NCBI GenBank assembly: GCA_019241305.1
Contig: JAFAXE010000151.1
Span: 1 to 41,126 of the forward strand
DNA length: 41,126 nt
Direction: 5' to 3'
Source: Vulcanimicrobiota bacterium
GTDB lineage: Bacteria > Vulcanimicrobiota > Vulcanimicrobiia > Vulcanimicrobiales > Vulcanimicrobiaceae
The notes beneath the pieces are model-generated. The model saw only the letters and a program-made list of their open reading frames with translations. It ran no database searches and had not been told where the DNA came from. Of the stretch, positions 25,430 to 33,208 are shown piece after piece (within the stretch, counting starts at the first letter, position 1; the number at the start of each line of letters is the position of its first letter). A program made the position numbers and the translations under genes.

Positions 25430-26008
25430 TTGTTGCTTGAATTGGAGCAACTGGGACAGCACGACGGCATTCCTATCGTCTCTCGTGAAACGGGGCGGTT
25501 GCTCTCCACGCTGGTGCACGCAATGCAGGCCAACCGCATCCTCGAGATCGGGACGGCCTACGGGTACTCGACACTGTGGATGGCGCTGGCTCAGCCGCCC
25601 GCCGGGAGAATTTGGACGATCGATCCGGATCGCGAGCGTACCGCCATCGCGCTCGACTTCTTACGGCGTGCCGGCAAAAAAGACGCGGTTGAGATCATCA
25701 ACGCGCCGGCGCTTGACGTGCTGCCGACCTTTCCGCAGCACAATCTCGATATCGTCTTCATCGACGCGCTGAAGCCTGAGTATGAACGCTATCTCGAGTT
25801 ATCGGTCCCGCTGCTCAAGCGCTCGGGGCTCGTCATCGTCGATAACCTGCTATGGGGCGGCCGGGCGGCGTCGGAACCTTCTGCGGCCGACACGGAGGAG
25901 ACGAAAGCGATACGCGCCTTCAATCGCACGTTCTTACAGCATCCGCAACTCGACGCGACCATCGTGGCCGTGGGCGACGGCACCGGTATCGGCGCCCGAA
26001 CCTCCTGA
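25430..26008 (+). CDS. O-methyltransferase, SAM-dependent (class I, COMT-like)
   Basis: 192 residues from the TTG at 25430. The SAM site is ILEIGTAYGYSTLWMALA, with the acidic loop WTIDPDRER, followed by DIVFIDALKPEYERY (metal-binding D pattern), VPLLKRSGLVIVDNLLWGG, and a C-terminal ATIVAVGDGTGIG. This is the O-methyltransferase family 3 plan (catechol or caffeoyl-CoA type). The conserved N-terminal helix (AYLARIHRNPPPLLLELEQ) is partly upstream of this TTG, and no ATG/GTG/TTG precedes it in frame, so the true start may be a rare codon (ACG 25367 with AGGAAG upstream, or ATC 25370/25373). Head of a run with the flavin reductase (TGATG overlap). Confidence 0.8.
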   Translation: MLLELEQLGQHDGIPIVSRETGRLLSTLVHAMQANRILEIGTAYGYSTLWMALAQPPAGRIWTIDPDRERTAIALDFLRRAGKKDAVEIINAPALDVLPTFPQHNLDIVFIDALKPEYERYLELSVPLLKRSGLVIVDNLLWGGRAASEPSAADTEETKAIRAFNRTFLQHPQLDATIVAVGDGTGIGARTS

Positions 26009-26511
26009 TGGCGGGCGCGGCACGCGGCGCGCTGAGGCCCAGCGGCTATCGCGCCGTCATGCGCCGTTTTCCCACCGGCGTGACGATCGTGACGACGGTG
26101 TTGCATGGAGCGCCAAAAGGCTTCACGGCGAACGCGGTCGCGAGCGTGTCCGCCGAACCGCCGATGGTGCTGGTGTGCGTGAGCCGGCAGGCGCGCACCC
26201 ATCCCATCATCGCACAATCCGGACGGTTTTGTGTCAATTTGCTGCGCCTCGATCAAGAAGCACTGGCGCGGCGGTTCGCCTCGCGGGAGCATCCCAATCC
26301 CTTTACTGACGTACGGTATGGGGTCGATGCGACCGGTTCTCCCGTCATCGAAGGCGTGCTCGCCTACCTCGATTGTGAAGTTGCGGAAGAGTATTCGGCC
26401 GGGACCCACACCATTTTGATCGGCTCCGTCGTTTCGTGCGCGTCCGCCGAGGGCGCGCCGCTCGGCTATTTCGACGGCCGCTATCGCGACTTCGGCGTCA
26501 ACGTTTCCTAA
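26008..26511 (+). CDS. Flavin reductase-like (FMN-binding split barrel) protein
   Basis: 167 residues from the ATG at 26008, one base overlapping the methyltransferase stop (TGATG). Family blocks of PF01613: MRRFPTGVTIVTT, GFTANAVASVSAEPPMVLVC, SGRFCVNLLRLDQEALARRF, SREHPNPFTDVRY, AYLDCEVAEEYSAGTHTILI, GYFDGRYRDF. The His in GTHTILIG is the usual conserved one. Such proteins reduce FMN with NAD(P)H, often for a two-component monooxygenase; no monooxygenase gene is in sight, so the partner is unknown. The neighbouring methyltransferase and metallo-hydrolase suggest small-molecule processing. Confidence 0.85.
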   Translation: MAGAARGALRPSGYRAVMRRFPTGVTIVTTVLHGAPKGFTANAVASVSAEPPMVLVCVSRQARTHPIIAQSGRFCVNLLRLDQEALARRFASREHPNPFTDVRYGVDATGSPVIEGVLAYLDCEVAEEYSAGTHTILIGSVVSCASAEGAPLGYFDGRYRDFGVNVS

Positions 26512-26546
26512 CCAAAGGAGCACTCCAATATTGTGGCACCGAAGGG

Positions 26547-27212
26547 ATGACGCAGACCCCACCTCCGGCCTTGCACGTCGAGTACTTTGCGGTTGGACCA
26601 CTCCGGTGCAATTGCACCATCGTAGCAGATCGCGATGCGGGCGAAGCGATCGTCGTCGACGGCGGCGATGAACCAGAACGGGTCTTGACGCGCCTCTCGA
26701 AGTTAGGCGTCCGTGCCGTCCATTTGGTACACACGCACGCGCACATCGATCACATCGGGGCGCTCGCGGAGCTGCACGAAGCGACTGGTGCGAATGGACT
26801 TCTGCACCACGCCGATATGCCGCTGTACGAAATGTTGCGGATCCAGGCATCCTGGATCGGCATCCCGGTTCCCAAGGCGGCGAAAATCGATGACGATCTG
26901 CGGGATGGCGATCAGGTGAGAGCCGGCGCCGCCACGCTGGACGTCCTGCATACCCCCGGCCACACACTCGGAAGCGTCTCGTTTGGGTTGGCGCTCGACC
27001 GGCGCACGATGTTGCTCACCGGTGACACGCTGTTTGCAGGCAGCGTCGGGCGGTGGGATCTGGGCGGCACTTCGCTCGAGGATATTGTGCGGTCGATCCG
27101 GACGAAGCTGCTGGTCTTTCCTGATGAAACGGTCGTTGTTCCGGGCCACGGTCCCACGACAACGATCGGGACCGAACGCCGTGAAAACCCGTTTCTGACC
27201 ACGCCGTCGTAG
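26547..27212 (+). CDS. Metallo-beta-lactamase fold hydrolase (glyoxalase II type)
   Basis: 221 residues from the ATG at 26547 (MTQTPPP). The GAAGGG just before the ATG is too close for a good ribosome site, while AAGGAG lies about 28 bases upstream, so the start is uncertain. Metal motifs: THAHIDH (His64, His66, Asp68, His69), LHTPGHTLGSVSF, LLTGDTLFAGSVGRWDLGG, VVPGHGPTTTIGTERRENPF. This is the pattern of YcbL/glyoxalase II-like enzymes with two zinc or iron ions; it probably hydrolyses thioesters such as lactoylglutathione analogues. Downstream of the flavin reductase in the same direction. Confidence 0.88.
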   Translation: MTQTPPPALHVEYFAVGPLRCNCTIVADRDAGEAIVVDGGDEPERVLTRLSKLGVRAVHLVHTHAHIDHIGALAELHEATGANGLLHHADMPLYEMLRIQASWIGIPVPKAAKIDDDLRDGDQVRAGAATLDVLHTPGHTLGSVSFGLALDRRTMLLTGDTLFAGSVGRWDLGGTSLEDIVRSIRTKLLVFPDETVVVPGHGPTTTIGTERRENPFLTTPS

Positions 27213-27308
27213 ACGTTCGCGCGTGCTGCTTCGATGTATCGTCTTTTGCGCCATTACAAGCCCATTGCGGCGACGGCGGCTTCAGACATTTTTCATCACT
27301 GCAAAACA

Positions 27309-27334
27309 TCGTCAGAGAAGATCGTCTCTGACGA
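27309..27334 (+). promoter_or_regulatory. Perfect 10-bp stem-loop in the leader of the propeller gene
   Basis: TCGTCAGAGA, hexaloop AGATCG, TCTCTGACGA. It ends one base before AAGGA, the ribosome site of the gene starting at 27346. No U-run follows, so it is not a terminator; it may protect the mRNA end or control access to the ribosome site. Confidence 0.5.
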
Positions 27335-27345
27335 AAGGAACCCCT

Positions 27346-28518
27346 ATGTCGTACGTGCCGCGTTGGCTGTCTCGCTTATCGGTGACGGCGGCCTCCGTCA
27401 TCGCGTTGGTCACTTCCGCGCTTGTCGCCACCGAAGCAGCTGTCTCGCAGCGGACCGGGCTTGAAACCGGCTCCCGCAATCGAGGACCTTCCCGCTACGT
27501 CATCCGTAACGACCGAATCGGCCCGATCGTCCGGCCGAAGATGCCCGGGCAAATTCTCGGATACGACATCGATCAACACGGCACTGACGGAATCCTCGCG
27601 AATTACCGCGACCTCGGGAACGGCAAGACCGAGTCATCGCTCGAGATGTTCGACGAAATCACAGGCAAGATCACCAAAGTCGTCTCTCAAGGTACCAAAA
27701 ACGGATACGTCGCGGACGGCATTCTTTCTCGCGACATCGGCTTCTTGACGAGCAATAACGGCTTCGCGCTGATGAATCCCGTGACGGGCGGTAAAATCAA
27801 CGGCACGTGGACCGCACCTATGACGTTCTACTTAGGACAGATCGCCGAAAACCAAGCCACGCCGAACCAAGTGATGTTCGGGTACGATGGCAGCCAGCCG
27901 TCGCAACCGACGACGCTCGTGACCGCCGATGTCCCGAACAAGACGACGAAAGTGATCGGCCTGGACCAGAACCTCTTTGGTACCGGAGACGTGCCAGTCA
28001 TCGCACAGGACTGGAAGACGAATCAAGCCGTGATCGCCGGCTCGAACGGCAGCCCGCTGTCGCATGCCGCCTTTGGCATCATCGACCTCGCGACCGGGAA
28101 GACCACGACGTTCACGGGTCTTGGCTTCGGCTATGTGAACGGGCTCGACGTCGACTCCAAGCGGGGCATCGCCTGCGCGACGACGGAGATCGACGCCGGC
28201 GTCGAGTTCTATGACCTCAAGAAGCAAACCGGCTTCGAGGTCACCATCCCGAACTCGGGCGGCCAGCAAATCCACAGCGGATCGAGCGTCGCGATGGATT
28301 CCGAACACGGACTCTGCGTCGTGACTCAACCTGTGTCAGGAAATGGCACGCAGGCGAGCGCGATCTGGATCGTGGACGAGAAGGGCAATTTCCGCGAAGA
28401 AATCCAGGGGTTCAACTTCTGGTTTGGCGTCGGCCCCGTGCTCAACCCGACCAAGCGCATCGGTTACGTCCTCAACCCGCGTCCCTCGTACATGACGCTG
28501 ACCGGCTTCTCATACTGA
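27346..28518 (+). CDS. Secreted beta-propeller-like protein
   Basis: 390 residues from the ATG at 27346, with AAAGGA six bases upstream; an open extension to 27223 is not coding-like. Signal peptide: LSRLSVTAASVIALVTSALV. The rest is beta-rich with regular repeats: GILANYRDLGNGKTESSLEM, GILSRDIGFLTSNNGFALMN, AAFGIIDLATGKTTTFTGLG, YVNGLDVDSKRGIACATTEI, SGSSVAMDSEHGLCVVTQPV, consistent with a seven-bladed propeller. It lacks named catalytic motifs. Unlike its neighbours it is Asn/Thr/Lys-rich, typical of exported proteins. It is preceded by a hairpin (27309-27334) and followed by the repeat region. Function unknown. Confidence 0.7.
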   Translation: MSYVPRWLSRLSVTAASVIALVTSALVATEAAVSQRTGLETGSRNRGPSRYVIRNDRIGPIVRPKMPGQILGYDIDQHGTDGILANYRDLGNGKTESSLEMFDEITGKITKVVSQGTKNGYVADGILSRDIGFLTSNNGFALMNPVTGGKINGTWTAPMTFYLGQIAENQATPNQVMFGYDGSQPSQPTTLVTADVPNKTTKVIGLDQNLFGTGDVPVIAQDWKTNQAVIAGSNGSPLSHAAFGIIDLATGKTTTFTGLGFGYVNGLDVDSKRGIACATTEIDAGVEFYDLKKQTGFEVTIPNSGGQQIHSGSSVAMDSEHGLCVVTQPVSGNGTQASAIWIVDEKGNFREEIQGFNFWFGVGPVLNPTKRIGYVLNPRPSYMTLTGFSY

Positions 28519-28543
28519 CAAAGCTTGGCGCGAGAGGGTCCTT

Positions 28544-28792
28544 CGACTTCGTTCCGCTGAGCAAAGCTCAGCTGCACTCCGCTCAGGATGACACCGATTT
28601 TCATTCGCTTGTATGGAGCCGTTCACCGACTTCGTTCCGCTGAGCAAAGCTCAGCTGCACTCCGCTCAGGATGACACCGATTTTCATCTGCTTGTATGGA
28701 GCCGTTCACCGACTTCGTTGCGCTGAGCAAAGCTCAGCTGCACTCCGCTCAGGATGACACCGATTTTCATCCGCTTGTATGGAGCCGTTCAC
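28544..28792 (+). repeat. Three perfect-register 83-bp tandem repeats
   Basis: Units start at 28544, 28627 and 28710, each exactly 83 bp, differing at only a few positions (CATTCGC, CATCTGC, CATCCGC; GTTCC versus GTTGC). Each unit carries a hairpin GCTGAGC-AAA-GCTCAGC and ends in the motif CTCCGCTCAGGATGACA. The 442-bp gap between 28518 and 28961 holds this array, a related inverted element and no gene. Confidence 0.85.
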
Positions 28793-28839
28793 GGCCGTGC
28801 GTCATTGAAACGAAATGCCACGACGCGGCGCCCCAAAAC

Positions 28840-28928
28840 TGTCATCCTGAGCGGAGCGGTGAGCACGAAAGTGCTCATTGCGTAGTCGAAGGACGTGCGA
28901 GCCGGTATGCGTTCGGTCCAGGATGACA
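28840..28928 (-). repeat. 89-bp palindromic intergenic element, related to the 83-bp array
   Basis: Bounded by perfect 10-bp inverted ends, TGTCATCCTG (28840) and CAGGATGACA (28919-28928). Inside is a hairpin GAGCAC-GAAA-GTGCTC. Its left half, reversed, reads GTCCTTCGACT...CTCCGCTCAGGATGACA, the same core as the tandem units. It resembles a REP/MITE-type dispersed element. Confidence 0.6.
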
Positions 28929-28960
28929 CCGCGTTTGGATGTCTACACCTTCACTCGGCT

Positions 28961-31462
28961 TCACGATGACGATTCATTTTCATCCGCTTTCGCGCGTAAC
29001 AGTTCGCGATCGTGGTCTGGGGTCTCGAGGGCGAGCGCCACCGCGCCTTCGGGAGACAGTTCGTTACCCTTGCGCATCTCTGACGCAAGCGTCTCGGAAT
29101 CGAGCTTTTCGCGAAGCAGCGCATGAAGCCGGCGGTGCGTCGCGTCCTCCGTATAGCCACGCTCGAAGCCGTACCGATTCAGTGCGGTGTCGGCGTAAGC
29201 GGCAACGATAGCGGCACGCGAAGAATCGCCTTGCAGCAGCAGGGTCAGTGCGAGAGGTTCCATCGCTATCGCAACCGGCGCGGTATCAGGATGTTGAGTT
29301 GCGACCTCCTGGATGGCCTCAATCGCCGCGAGGCGCCCCTCGAGGAGCCGACCCGCGGCAACGAGATAGGCCGCGAGATTCGTCAACGCCAGCACGAGGT
29401 GCCGTCGGACGGCGCTATTCCGCAGTTCAGAAATAATATCGTGCATCAGCTCAATAGCGCGGTCCGTGTGGCCCAGTTCGTGCTCGATCTCCGCGAGGTT
29501 GATGCTCACGTAGTATTCCCATAGCCGGTGTCCACGCTGGTGATGGTCGCTGCGGAGTCGTTCGTAAAGGGTTGCCGCCGTTTCGAGATCGTGGCGCTGC
29601 GAAGCAACGAACGCTTTAACGTCCAGCAAGCGCAGACGCAATGCGCCATCGGTGTCGTCGATCGCTTCCGCTTCGTGCAACACCGCTTCCGCCTCATCGA
29701 GCCTCTTCAGCGCCGCAGCGCTTCTGGCATAAACGGTAAGCGCATATCCTAACGCGGACGGATCGTGAGAGCGGCGAGCGTACTCCAATGCGGTGCAAGC
29801 TGCTTGCGCGGCGCTCGTCGTTCGGTCGGACATCAGAAGCGCGCCGATGGTGGCCCACAAACAGGCTAAGAGACGAGATTCTCCGCTCGGGAGAAGCGCG
29901 ACGACACGCTCGAGCCAGCCCAGACCTTCCTGTTCCAAGTTGAGTTCGCCCCACGCGCTGAGCACGTTCGCAAGGATCTTGGCGGCATCGACGGCCCGCG
30001 AAGAACGAAGCGCCCACTCGAGTGCGCTCCGTACATCCTCAAGCTCTGAACTCAAGAACTCCTCGAGCTCCCTATTCCAAGGATTTTCATCCTTTCGCTC
30101 GCGCGCTTTCGCGGTGCGCTCTTTTAAATAGCGTATGTGCCTTACGGCCGTCGCTTCTCGTTCCCCCGCCGCAACGAGACGCTCGAGTGCATAGATGCGC
30201 GTCGACTCCAGAAGGCGATATCGGTCCTGGACCGCCGCCGGCTCGGCCAAGACCAACGATTTATCGATAAGGGACGCCAGGAGCTCGAATACGTCGCGTT
30301 CTTCGATGGGAAACGCTGCACCAACCGTCGTTGCGCCGTCGAGCGTGAAGCCGTTGGCAAAGATGCCCAAACGCCGAAACAAAGCCTTCTCACGCTCGTC
30401 GAGCAACTCGTGACTCCAATCCATGAGCGCTCGCAACGTGCGCTGGCGAGGCAACGCATCGCGACTCCCTTGTGTGAGGACGCGAAACCGCTCATCGAGA
30501 TGGTGCCGGAGTTGCAGAGGACTGAGGATCTTCACGCGAGCAGCCGCGAGCTCGATGGCTAGTGGAATACCATCGAGTCGGCGGCAAATGTCCAAGACGA
30601 TCGGCGCGTTATCGTCCGTCAAAATAAAGCGATGGTCCGCAGCCTGCGCGCGATCGGCGAAGAGCTTGACCGCTTCACAACTCCCAGCGTTCGCTGTCCC
30701 CTCCCCATCCTCGCCTGCGGTGATACTCAACGACGGTAAACGGTACGTTTGTTCACCGGCAATGCCTAACGGTTGCCGGCTCGACGCGAGGATTTTGACG
30801 TTGGGACACTCACCGAGAACGGTCGCGATGAGACGCCCTACCGGCTCGAGCAGATGCTCACAGTTATCGAACAGCAGCAGTTCATTGTGCGAGCAGAGTT
30901 GGCGGACGAGGTTTTGCGTCGAGTCTCCTTCCGTTGGAAGCGCGAGGCCCAGAGCCTGTGACGCAGCGGACGCAATATAGCCGGCACTCGCAAGTGGCGC
31001 GAGCTCGATGAACCACACGCCATCCGGGTACGCGTCAATAAGGTCGCGCGCGACACAAAGGGACGTGCGCGTCTTTCCGATTCCGCCGGACCCTGTGAGG
31101 GTAACTAACCGATGCAGGCGCAGGAGTGTCTCGATCTCCCTGATCTCGCGCTCGCGCCCCACAAATGACGTTACTGCCAACGGTAAGTTCTCGCGCCTTT
31201 TCCCGAACGGCCCGGCTGCGGGGCCTCGGCGCCGATCCGCCAGTTGCTGCATGAGCGCGCGCGTCGGCTCCGTGACCGCAAGAGCATCGGCCAGCAGCTC
31301 GACGGTATCGCGGTACGGCGCACGCCGGGTGCCCCGTTCGTATGCGCTGATCGCCTCGACACTCAGGCGAGCGCATTCCGCTAACTCTTCTTGCGAGAGG
31401 CCTGCGGAAAGCCGGAGTCGCTTGAGGAGCGACCCGAAATCATGAGACTGAGCTTGTGCCAT
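28961..31462 (-). CDS. XRE-HTH / NB-ARC ATPase / TPR regulator
   Basis: 833 residues. Residues 9-65 are an XRE helix-turn-helix (LKRLRLSAGLSQEELAECA, SVEAISAYERGTRRAP). Residues ~93-400 are a STAND/NB-ARC ATPase: LAVTSFVGREREI, Walker A TGSGGIGKTR (residues 123-132), DNCEHLLEPV (Walker B type), ILASSRQPLGIAGEQTYRL, RRLDGIPLAIELAAARVKIL, LSPLQLRHHLDERFRVL. The C-terminal half is TPR-like helices. These proteins are predicted transcriptional regulators that oligomerise upon ligand and ATP binding; the ligand is unknown. It is next to the repeat region, and two direct repeats upstream (31529-31550) could be its operator. Confidence 0.85.
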   Translation of the reverse strand: MAQAQSHDFGSLLKRLRLSAGLSQEELAECARLSVEAISAYERGTRRAPYRDTVELLADALAVTEPTRALMQQLADRRRGPAAGPFGKRRENLPLAVTSFVGREREIREIETLLRLHRLVTLTGSGGIGKTRTSLCVARDLIDAYPDGVWFIELAPLASAGYIASAASQALGLALPTEGDSTQNLVRQLCSHNELLLFDNCEHLLEPVGRLIATVLGECPNVKILASSRQPLGIAGEQTYRLPSLSITAGEDGEGTANAGSCEAVKLFADRAQAADHRFILTDDNAPIVLDICRRLDGIPLAIELAAARVKILSPLQLRHHLDERFRVLTQGSRDALPRQRTLRALMDWSHELLDEREKALFRRLGIFANGFTLDGATTVGAAFPIEERDVFELLASLIDKSLVLAEPAAVQDRYRLLESTRIYALERLVAAGEREATAVRHIRYLKERTAKARERKDENPWNRELEEFLSSELEDVRSALEWALRSSRAVDAAKILANVLSAWGELNLEQEGLGWLERVVALLPSGESRLLACLWATIGALLMSDRTTSAAQAACTALEYARRSHDPSALGYALTVYARSAAALKRLDEAEAVLHEAEAIDDTDGALRLRLLDVKAFVASQRHDLETAATLYERLRSDHHQRGHRLWEYYVSINLAEIEHELGHTDRAIELMHDIISELRNSAVRRHLVLALTNLAAYLVAAGRLLEGRLAAIEAIQEVATQHPDTAPVAIAMEPLALTLLLQGDSSRAAIVAAYADTALNRYGFERGYTEDATHRRLHALLREKLDSETLASEMRKGNELSPEGAVALALETPDHDRELLRAKADENESSS

Positions 31463-31528
31463 AAGGGCGCGGTGGGGGCGTCATTCGTTTCGTCGCTAGG
31501 CGCCTCCCCGCCCCGCGAGCGGGAGCAA

Positions 31529-31550
31529 CTGTACGGGCCTCCTGTACGGG
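31529..31550. repeat. Direct repeat CTGTACGGG spaced 13 bp, between divergent genes
   Basis: Two exact 9-bp copies at 31529-31537 and 31542-31550, in the 168-bp gap between the XRE-NB-ARC gene (start 31462) and the 31631 gene. Same-face spacing of 13 bp; a possible operator. The remaining gap also has an imperfect dyad (TCGCCACC...GGTGGGCGA) near 31590-31614. Confidence 0.35.
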
Positions 31551-31630
31551 TCGTGCATGGTGCTAGCCGTCCGCCCGAACGATAATGATCTCGCCACCAA
31601 TTCACCGGTGGGCGACTATGGAGAGATCAC

Positions 31631-31837
31631 ATGAACAGCCTGGCAGTATTGTGTGCAGCAGAAGCCCGCACGAACGAAGTCTGGTTGGAACGGTGCGGAT
31701 GCGGACGCCGGCGGATTACAACCGTGCCGCTCACACCGGATGCCGACCCCGTTATCTCAGCTGATCTCATCGACAGCGAAGATCTGTGCGATGAAAAGGC
31801 GTGCCTTCCGGCGCGAACCAAGGCGCGCCGCCGCTAG
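31631..31837 (+). CDS. Small Cys-containing protein, possible zinc ribbon
   Basis: 68 residues, ATG with GGAGAG six bases upstream, a good ribosome site. A Cys-Gly-Cys pair (LERCGCGRRRITTVPLTP) and a second pair (DLCDEKACLP) are spaced like a small zinc-binding knuckle; the tail is basic (ARTKARRR). I recognise no family. It is divergent from the XRE-NB-ARC regulator and 89 bases before the next gene. The Cys pairs and the ribosome site argue that it is real, but small high-GC frames can be spurious. Confidence 0.45.
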   Translation: MNSLAVLCAAEARTNEVWLERCGCGRRRITTVPLTPDADPVISADLIDSEDLCDEKACLPARTKARRR

Positions 31838-31926
31838 GGTCAACGAACCCGTGCAGCGCTCGAAGATATGGCGTCCTAGCGTAGAATGCAAAGAAGGAAC
31901 ACGTCTGCAGGTCGAGGAGGTCGACA

Positions 31927-33141
31927 ATGGTTCGGGCCATCATCGGTTTGGTTTTGATTCTCGCTGGCAGCACGGTTGTCACGGCGTCTGCCGATGCGAG
32001 CTCACGGGTAAGCGGCGTCCTTCGGGCTGTACACTTACCCACGGGCGGCGATGCGGGCTCGAAACAGTCCGTTGCCTACCAGGTTGATATCGCACATACC
32101 GGCGATGCGGCCGGAACACTCGTCCCTCCGCTGAGCGCAATCTGGGCCGTTAACCTCGGGGGCGCCGTGGGGTATCCCGTCGTCGTCAACGGCGTCGTTG
32201 TCGTTGCGGCGAACGGTTCGCTCATCGCCCTTCACGAGAAGACCGGCAAAGTGATCTGGTCGCAGCCCGCACCGACCGGCGGAGGCTGGGTTGGTCCCGC
32301 GTACGACAACGGAATGATCTTCTCGAACGTGCTCTATACGAACGGTAGTCAGGGCATCGGCATGTATGCGTTTGCTCTCAAAACGGGGAAGCAGCTCTGG
32401 TCTGCGGTGTTGCCGGGTCAATACGCTTTTTCGTCGCCGCCTACCGCGTCGAACGGAATCGTTTATACGGGCGGCGCCGGCTCCGGTGGAACCGTCTACG
32501 CATTTTCAGAATCGAACGGCCAGTTGCTGTGGACCGCTCAAGTCCAAAACGGTGACGACTCCTCGCCCGCGGTGTCTCCAACGGGCGTGTACGTTTCCTA
32601 CGCGTGTCCGCAAACGTACGATTTCAATCCGACAACGGGTGCTCAGATTTGGTACTACAGCGGCCCCTGCGAAGGCGGTGGCGGAAGCACCGGTGTTCTG
32701 TACGATAATCTCTATTTCGTGGAAGACAGTTCCGTCGTGAACGGCTACAACGGGATCGTCTTGACCGCGAACAGCGGGCAGCCGGCCGGCAATTTCAACA
32801 GCAACTATCCCCCTGCGTTTGCGCATCACATTGGGTTTTTCACGACAAACGGGCAAACGCTCGTCGCGGCCTCGGTTCCGAAACTGACGCCGGTATGGAC
32901 GGCAACAATCAACAGCAGTGATTCGTACGCGACGCCGCCATTGATCGTCGGCGGGACGGTGTACATCGAAACGGCCTCCGGCCAGTTGCTCGGCTACGCC
33001 TTGCGTACCGGAAAGGTGATGGTTCAGATGAGCCTTGGCTACAGCGACAGCAGCCCCGGATTCTCTCGCGGGCTCGGCTACGGGTCGCACGATCTCATCG
33101 TACCGGCAGATTCGGAGCTTATCGCCCTCCGCGGCAGCTAG
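31927..33141 (+). CDS. Secreted PQQ-like beta-propeller protein
   Basis: 404 residues with a very strong ribosome site (GAGGAGG, eight bases before the ATG). Signal peptide: MVRAIIGLVLILAGSTVVTA. Repeated blades of the PQQ/WD-like type: NGSLIALHEKTGKVIWSQPA, MYAFALKTGKQLWSAVL, TVYAFSESNGQLLWTAQV, YDFNPTTGAQIWYYS, QLLGYALRTGKVMVQMSL, DLIVPADSELIALRGS. Such proteins form eight-bladed scaffolds outside the cytoplasm; no quinone-binding or catalytic residues are seen, so a binding or assembly function is likely (inference). Possible -10 TAGAAT at 31882-31887. Confidence 0.8.
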   Translation: MVRAIIGLVLILAGSTVVTASADASSRVSGVLRAVHLPTGGDAGSKQSVAYQVDIAHTGDAAGTLVPPLSAIWAVNLGGAVGYPVVVNGVVVVAANGSLIALHEKTGKVIWSQPAPTGGGWVGPAYDNGMIFSNVLYTNGSQGIGMYAFALKTGKQLWSAVLPGQYAFSSPPTASNGIVYTGGAGSGGTVYAFSESNGQLLWTAQVQNGDDSSPAVSPTGVYVSYACPQTYDFNPTTGAQIWYYSGPCEGGGGSTGVLYDNLYFVEDSSVVNGYNGIVLTANSGQPAGNFNSNYPPAFAHHIGFFTTNGQTLVAASVPKLTPVWTATINSSDSYATPPLIVGGTVYIETASGQLLGYALRTGKVMVQMSLGYSDSSPGFSRGLGYGSHDLIVPADSELIALRGS

Positions 33142-33208
33142 CTGCTCGTCGGGAAACTGAAGGAACGCGACGCGATGATCGCGCTCGAACACCTCTCGGC
33201 GTGCGTAG

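Noticed and set aside
28544-28792. CRISPR array
   Set aside because: The units are adjacent with no unique spacers, and there are no cas genes.
28696-28926. 76-codon frame across the repeat array
   Set aside because: It is formed of the repeat units themselves and shows no conserved protein character or ribosome site.
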